From Pelagophyceae sp. CCMP2097 (lineage: Eukaryota; Sar; Pelagophyceae): DNA of 54,405 nucleotides. The stretch is from assembly GCA_026770575.1 (NCBI GenBank), contig MU657169.1:290732-345136 (forward strand), read 5' to 3'. The notes below the pieces were generated by a model. That model made no database searches. It saw nothing but the letters and a program-made list of their open reading frames with translations, and was not told the DNA's origin. Position numbers and translations under genes: made by a program. Each line of letters starts with the position of its first letter. Within the stretch, counting starts at the first letter, position 1. Positions 50,802 to 54,405 of this stretch are shown in pieces.

Positions 50802-52196
50802 ATGGGCTCGCGCGGCGCGGCGGCGGCGCGGCCGCGGCCCGTGGACGAGGTCTGCGTGGCACACGTGGACCACGCCTCCATGACGCACTGGCTCCCAGCC
50901 CACGCCCGGACCACGTACCGGACGCGCCTCCTACCACTCCCAGACGACTTTGTTGCGTACCTCCGCGCCGACGGGCCGCTGATCCTGCCAAAGACGCAAA
51001 AGGTTGCCCGGGCCGTGGCGCGCGGGGGTATCGACAATTTCGACGTCGACGAGCTCCTCGAAGACGACCTCGAAGACGACGAAGACGACGAAGACGCGTG
51101 AGTTAGACCGGCCAGGCGCGCGCGTTTGAACTATACGACGCAGGCTCGCCTTCCCGGACCTCGAGCGTGCCATCGACGCCGCCATTTCTTCGCTCGGCGG
51201 GGTGGCGTTCTGCAAGCTGAATTGGAGCGCCCCGCGCGACGCCGGCTGGATGACGGGCAACTCTTTAGAGTGCCGCTGCGCCGCCGACGTCTTTGTGCTG
51301 TTGAAGGCTTCCGACTTTGCCGCTCACGACTCCTCCAGAGCGTTCGACCGATGCGTCGACCTCGACACGGCAAAAACGAATACGGTGCTGACGCTGGCGC
51401 TGCGGCAATTCCGCCTCATCGAGCCCTCGAGCGAGTTTCGCTGCTTCGTGCGCGCGGACCGCCTCACCGTGAGTCGCCAAACGCTGACGAGGGGGCCTCC
51501 GACAGGGTCTTCTCCGATCGACTGCGTCGGGGACACTCCTGACGGGGACGCGCTAGGCGGCGTCGCAGCGCCAGACGGACGAGGCTTTCTCGGCGCTGGC
51601 CAGTCGCGAAGCCGTCGACCGAGTGCGCGAGCAGATTTCCGTCTTCTTCGACGACAACCTGCGCGCGCGGCACGCCGACGCGGACTTTGTCTTCGACGTC
51701 GCCGTGCGTCGCGCATCGAGGCGCGAGCGTCTTTCAGTATTCGATAGGTACTCTCGGAGAGCGTGACGCTGGTGGACGTGAACGTCCTTTCGAGATCTAC
51801 AGATTCAAAGCTCTTCGACTGGGACGAGCTCGAGTCGATCGCATCGTCATTTGAACGCGCAGACGGCCCGACGCGCTTCGACTCGTTTGAGCTCAGGGTC
51901 GCGCAGGACTGTGCGGGGAAAGAGATGCGCGCCGCCGAGCTCTCATCTTTTCGAGCCCCCGCAGACGTACTCGACCTCCACATGCTCGGCGGCATCGCAT
52001 CCCCCAGCGCCCGGAAGCGTCCGGGAGAGGGCCGTCGGCCGCGGCGCCGCCGAGAGCGCGCCGAGAGCGTCGCCGATAAGAGCGCCTTTGACTGTAGGAA
52101 GCTCTAATCGCGCGGCAAAGAGCCGACGACTCCGACGACTCCTCCGACGATGAAGACCCCACCGCCGACGGCTTTGACGAAGGCGACGACGGCTAA
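50802..52196 (+). CDS. CDC123: CDC123/D123 family protein (eIF2 assembly factor), 5 exons
   Basis: The exons are 50802-51097, 51144-51468, 51557-51703 and 51748-~52000, with a probable last exon 52098-52196. Family blocks: L-L-P-L-P-D-D-F-V-A-Y-L, an acidic run, F-P-D-L-E-R-A-I-D-A-A-I, F-C-K-L-N-W-S-A-P-R-D-A-G-W, V-L-L-K-A-S-D-F-A-A-H-D, S-E-F-R-C-F-V-R-A-D-R-L-T|A-A-S-Q-R, F-V-F-D-V-A|V-L-S-E-S-V-T-L-V-D-V-N, T-D-S-K-L-F-D-W-D-E-L and F-E-L-R-V. The K-x-N-W-S-x-P-x-D and D-V-N residues belong to the ATP-grasp-like site. CDC123 assembles the eIF2 trimer in the cytosol. Read straight through, exon 4 ends at 52107 in an Arg-rich tail. An acceptor at 52096-52097 instead gives E-A-L-I-A-R-Q-R-A-D-D-S-D-D-S-S-D-D-E-D, the acidic tail usual for the family, but its donor is unresolved. 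Confidence 0.88.
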
Positions 52197-52367
52197 CACG
52201 GCGGTCGATAGAGTTCCACTGAAAAGTTTCGAGGGCTCAAAGTTTCGGCTGTCGCCGAGGCGAAACGTTTCGCTAACATCCAATTTGAGGTCCGAGACGT
52301 CCCCCAAGGCCCACAGCAGCGTGCGCGGTATTCCATCCGTTCAGACGCATCCCTGCGCATTTTCGCA

Positions 52368-53803
52368 ATGACGGCCGTGCCCAGCTCGCCCAAGTCGGTT
52401 ACCGTGGTGAACCTGAACCCGGGTGCACAGGAGTGGGTCCCGACCTTTGACGGCCCGAAGGGCGCCAAGCCTTCGGCGCGGCGGCGACCCACGCGCGGCA
52501 AGTCGGACTACGCCGCGCCGCCGCAGCAGCAGCGCGCGGTACCGCGGAGCAAGAGGCATGTGCGCGGCGACGTCGCCGACGCCGCGCGCGCGGGGCACGT
52601 GCGCAAGGGAAGCATTGATGGTTCCGACCGCGGCGGCGCCCGCGCCGCCCGCGGCGCCTCGCGACACTCCAAGTCCATCGTCGGATTCCTCAAGGTGCGC
52701 CCTTTGGAAGGAGACGTCCAAGGAAGGGGCCGTCCGAGGAAGGGACGCTTCACCACCGGATGCAGGTGCACGCGCCCAACTGCGAGTGCGTGCGCCTGCG
52801 GCGGCAGCGGGAACGCGAGCGTGTCCCGCCGCCGGCGGACTCTGGGTACCTCGTCGTCTCGCGGGACGTTCGTACGCCGGACGCCTCGTACGCGTTCGCG
52901 CCCGCCGCCGCCGCGCTCGCTTCGGGCGGCGCGCCGGCGCGGCGCGACGCGGAGCTGTGGCTGCGCGCGGCTATCGCTGCGGCGGAGCCGGGGAGCGACG
53001 CGCCGGGGCCGCGCATGTCGTGTGCCGCCTGCTTGCTGGACGGCGACTGGCGGAATGGGGCCGCTGTCGTCGTCGGAAGTTTCGCAGACGTCGACGCCGC
53101 CTGCGACACGGCCAACGCCGAGCTGAAGATGCGCTGCGACGCAGACGGCCACGCCGTGCCCCACGCCACCGTCTGCGTGGCGGTGGGCGTGCAGGCTTTA
53201 CTCCTCGGAGCCGAATCCGCAGCCGCGGCAGCCGCGGCAGCCGCGGCCGCCGACGCGGGGTTGGCCGACGCCATCGTGCGCGTCGTGTCGCACGACGCTT
53301 CGGCGCCGCTGCGGTCGGCGCTGGAGAAGCGCGGTCTAGGGGATATGGCTTTGGACTGCACGGTGGAAATCAAACATCATATTCAAGAGGCGCTGAATAT
53401 CGTCGACTTCAAAAACGCAGAGGCCATCCTCGTCCGCGCCTACGTCGACCACCACGGCCACGCCTCGTTGGACCTGCCCGGCGGGAAGAGGCACCTCGCT
53501 GAGACGGCGTGGGAGGCGGCCGTGCGGGAGATGGACGACGAGTGCGCGTTGAAGTGCCACGCTGGTGCAGACGCCTTTGAGGCGATGCAGGGACACCTCG
53601 ACTGCGAAGGCCGGCGCTTCAAGGTGCGTTCCCGCTCGGGGACGCCTGTCTTTTGGAAAGATCCCCTTACGCCTCGCCAGGTCGCGTCGCACGTCGACGG
53701 CCAGTCGGTGCGCTTCTTCCTCCTCCGACCCGGCGGCGAGGCGGAGCCCGAGCCGGCGGCCGGGGCCGCGGCGGCGCCCGAGGTGGCTGCGGGCGCGTTG
53801 TGA
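52368..53803 (+). CDS. Nudix-like protein with N-terminal PAM2-like motif
   Basis: The exons are 52368-52694, 52766-53623 and 53681-53803. The 57-bp last intron (GTGCGT..CCAG) is in frame and stop-free, so retention cannot be excluded. Residues about 12-25 read V-V-N-L-N-P-G-A-Q-E-W-V-P, matching the PAM2 consensus L-N-P-x-A-x-x-F-x-P with Trp for Phe; PAM2 binds the MLLE domain of poly(A)-binding protein. A basic low-complexity region follows, then a central Ala-rich domain (S-C-A-A-C-L-L-D-G-D-W). The C-terminal Nudix-like fold has L-D-L-P-G-G-K-R-H-L-A-E-T-A-W-E-A-A-V-R plus E-M-D-D-E-C-A-L. The Nudix box G-x5-E-x7-R-E-U-x-E-E-x-G-U is nearly complete; one Glu is Asp and the second Gly is Ala. 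A role in mRNA metabolism is inference. Confidence 0.65.
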
Positions 53804-54405
53804 TGTTGTGGCCCGCGGCGTTTTTGTGCGGTGCAAAGGACCGGTGCAAAGGGGTGCAACGGCAGCCTTCCCGCTCGAGAGGGCCGGCTCGCGCCGGCTC
53901 GGACAGAATAATACATTAATCGGTTGAAAATGGATCAGGGGCGTGGCATGGATTGCTGAAGCCATGCGGCGCGGGGCGGAGACCACGCGGCGCAGCCGAC
54001 TCGGAAACGACCCAATCTGCCGCGCCAATCTTCTCGCCAATCTGCCGCACCAATAGTTTCTCCCGAGTCCCTTGATAAAGCAGATGTAACTCACCGCCGA
54101 TTCACCCTCTTGTTATGGCGGATTATGGTCAGGGGTAAATATATTCACGGAAAGGTCCCCCAATCAATATAAATTATTACAAGAGCGCGCCGGAGGCACA
54201 CGGAGGACCCGAAGGATACAGCCAAATCCCATTGCAATGCCCACGTAAATAATTGAAATTATTTAACTAATCGCTGAATTTTCAAATCCTCCTTATCTTT
54301 ATTTTTATTATTTTATTTCTTATTGAGCTATTTATTTTTTCTTTTTTTTGCGGCCGACCAGATTCGAACCTGTGACCAAAAACTTCTTCTATGATGATTC
54401 CAATG
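53804..54405. other. AT-rich right edge
   Basis: Composition changes from GC-rich to strongly AT-rich after about 54090, with poly-T tracts at 54295-54349. No protein-coding frame is supported. The only feature is the tRNA-like half at the extreme edge. Confidence 0.6.
54350..54405 (-). tRNA. Possible tRNA 3' half (T arm and acceptor strand), truncated by the window edge
   Basis: On the minus strand, GGTTCGAATC forms a canonical B-box/T-loop (G-TTCGAAT-C). Its flanks ACAGG/CTGGT pair at four of five positions. CGGCCGC follows as the possible 3' acceptor strand, with A as discriminator. The 5' half would lie to the right of the window. No T-run terminator follows on that strand (an A-rich run does), which is against a functional nuclear Pol III gene. 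An organellar or decayed tRNA is possible. Confidence 0.35.

Noticed and set aside
54350..54405. tRNA on the plus strand
   Set aside because: The plus-strand loop would read A-TTCGAAC-C, so position 53 would be A instead of the invariant G53-C61 pair.

Overview
This window reads as nuclear DNA of a photosynthetic eukaryote. It is GC-rich, with many short spliceosomal introns (about 35-170 bp), small gene spacing and both strands used. Eukaryote-only proteins are present: TSEN54, SAGA Ada1, UNC50, CDC123 and cytosolic-type GlnRS. A pelagophyte-like stramenopile fits best. The reasons are the MYND-RING-Sel1 paralogue cluster, secreted proteins with stramenopile-style repeats, and an N-terminus resembling a secondary-plastid targeting peptide. 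The lineage is an inference; no ribosomal or plastid marker is present. Exon models were built by hand from frame changes, GT(GC)...AG borders and family alignment from memory. Coordinates may be off by a base or two in GC runs.

Layout. 1-2.8 kb: start of a Cys-rich secreted repeat protein (-), then a divergent mitochondrial-carrier-like gene (+). 2.8-4.3 kb: repeat-rich DNA with a MITE-like element, tandem repeats and a MYND gene fragment. 4.3-7 kb: a helical-hairpin protein (-), a small membrane ORF (+) and poorly coding DNA with a 169-bp-offset duplication. 7-11.5 kb: TSEN54 (-), MYND-RING-Sel1 paralogue 1 (-), a predicted exported/plastid protein (-). 11.7-16.7 kb: an acidic coiled-coil protein (+), paralogue 2 (-), a mitochondrial carrier (+), organellar uS10 (-). 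17-24 kb: paralogue 3 with a broken MYND finger (-), GlnRS (+, 7 exons), SAGA subunit Ada1 (-, 4 exons), UNC50 (-). 24-33 kb: a 12-exon 4CL-like acyl-CoA ligase (+), a coiled-coil protein (+), a Pro-rich SAP-like protein (-), a putative plastid-targeted protein (+), an EEP-superfamily-like protein (-). 33-34.4 kb: AT-rich repeats. 34.4-41.1 kb: a giant secreted protein of about 2160 aa with a GH43-like domain (-). 41.5-46 kb: a MYND fragment, a CRAL-TRIO protein (-), a large perfect-type hairpin, and a SHOCT/SUMO-like x2/2-oxoglutarate-oxygenase fusion with a frameshift (-). 46-50.6 kb: an FG-like-repeat protein fused to two imidazoleglycerol-phosphate dehydratase modules with complementary motif loss (+), then paralogue 4 (-). 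50.8-54.4 kb: CDC123 (+), a Nudix-like protein with a PAM2-like motif (+), and an AT-rich edge carrying a tRNA-like 3' half.

There is no single operon-like system. Most genes are independent housekeeping genes: tRNA splicing and charging, organellar translation, transcription co-activation, eIF2 assembly, Golgi trafficking, histidine synthesis and lipid/phenylpropanoid-type CoA ligation. The most unusual items are the double IGPD module, the SUMO-like/2OG-oxygenase fusion, the local intronless MYND-RING-Sel1 expansion with its broken copies, and recurrent GC-AG introns with a GCGAG donor.
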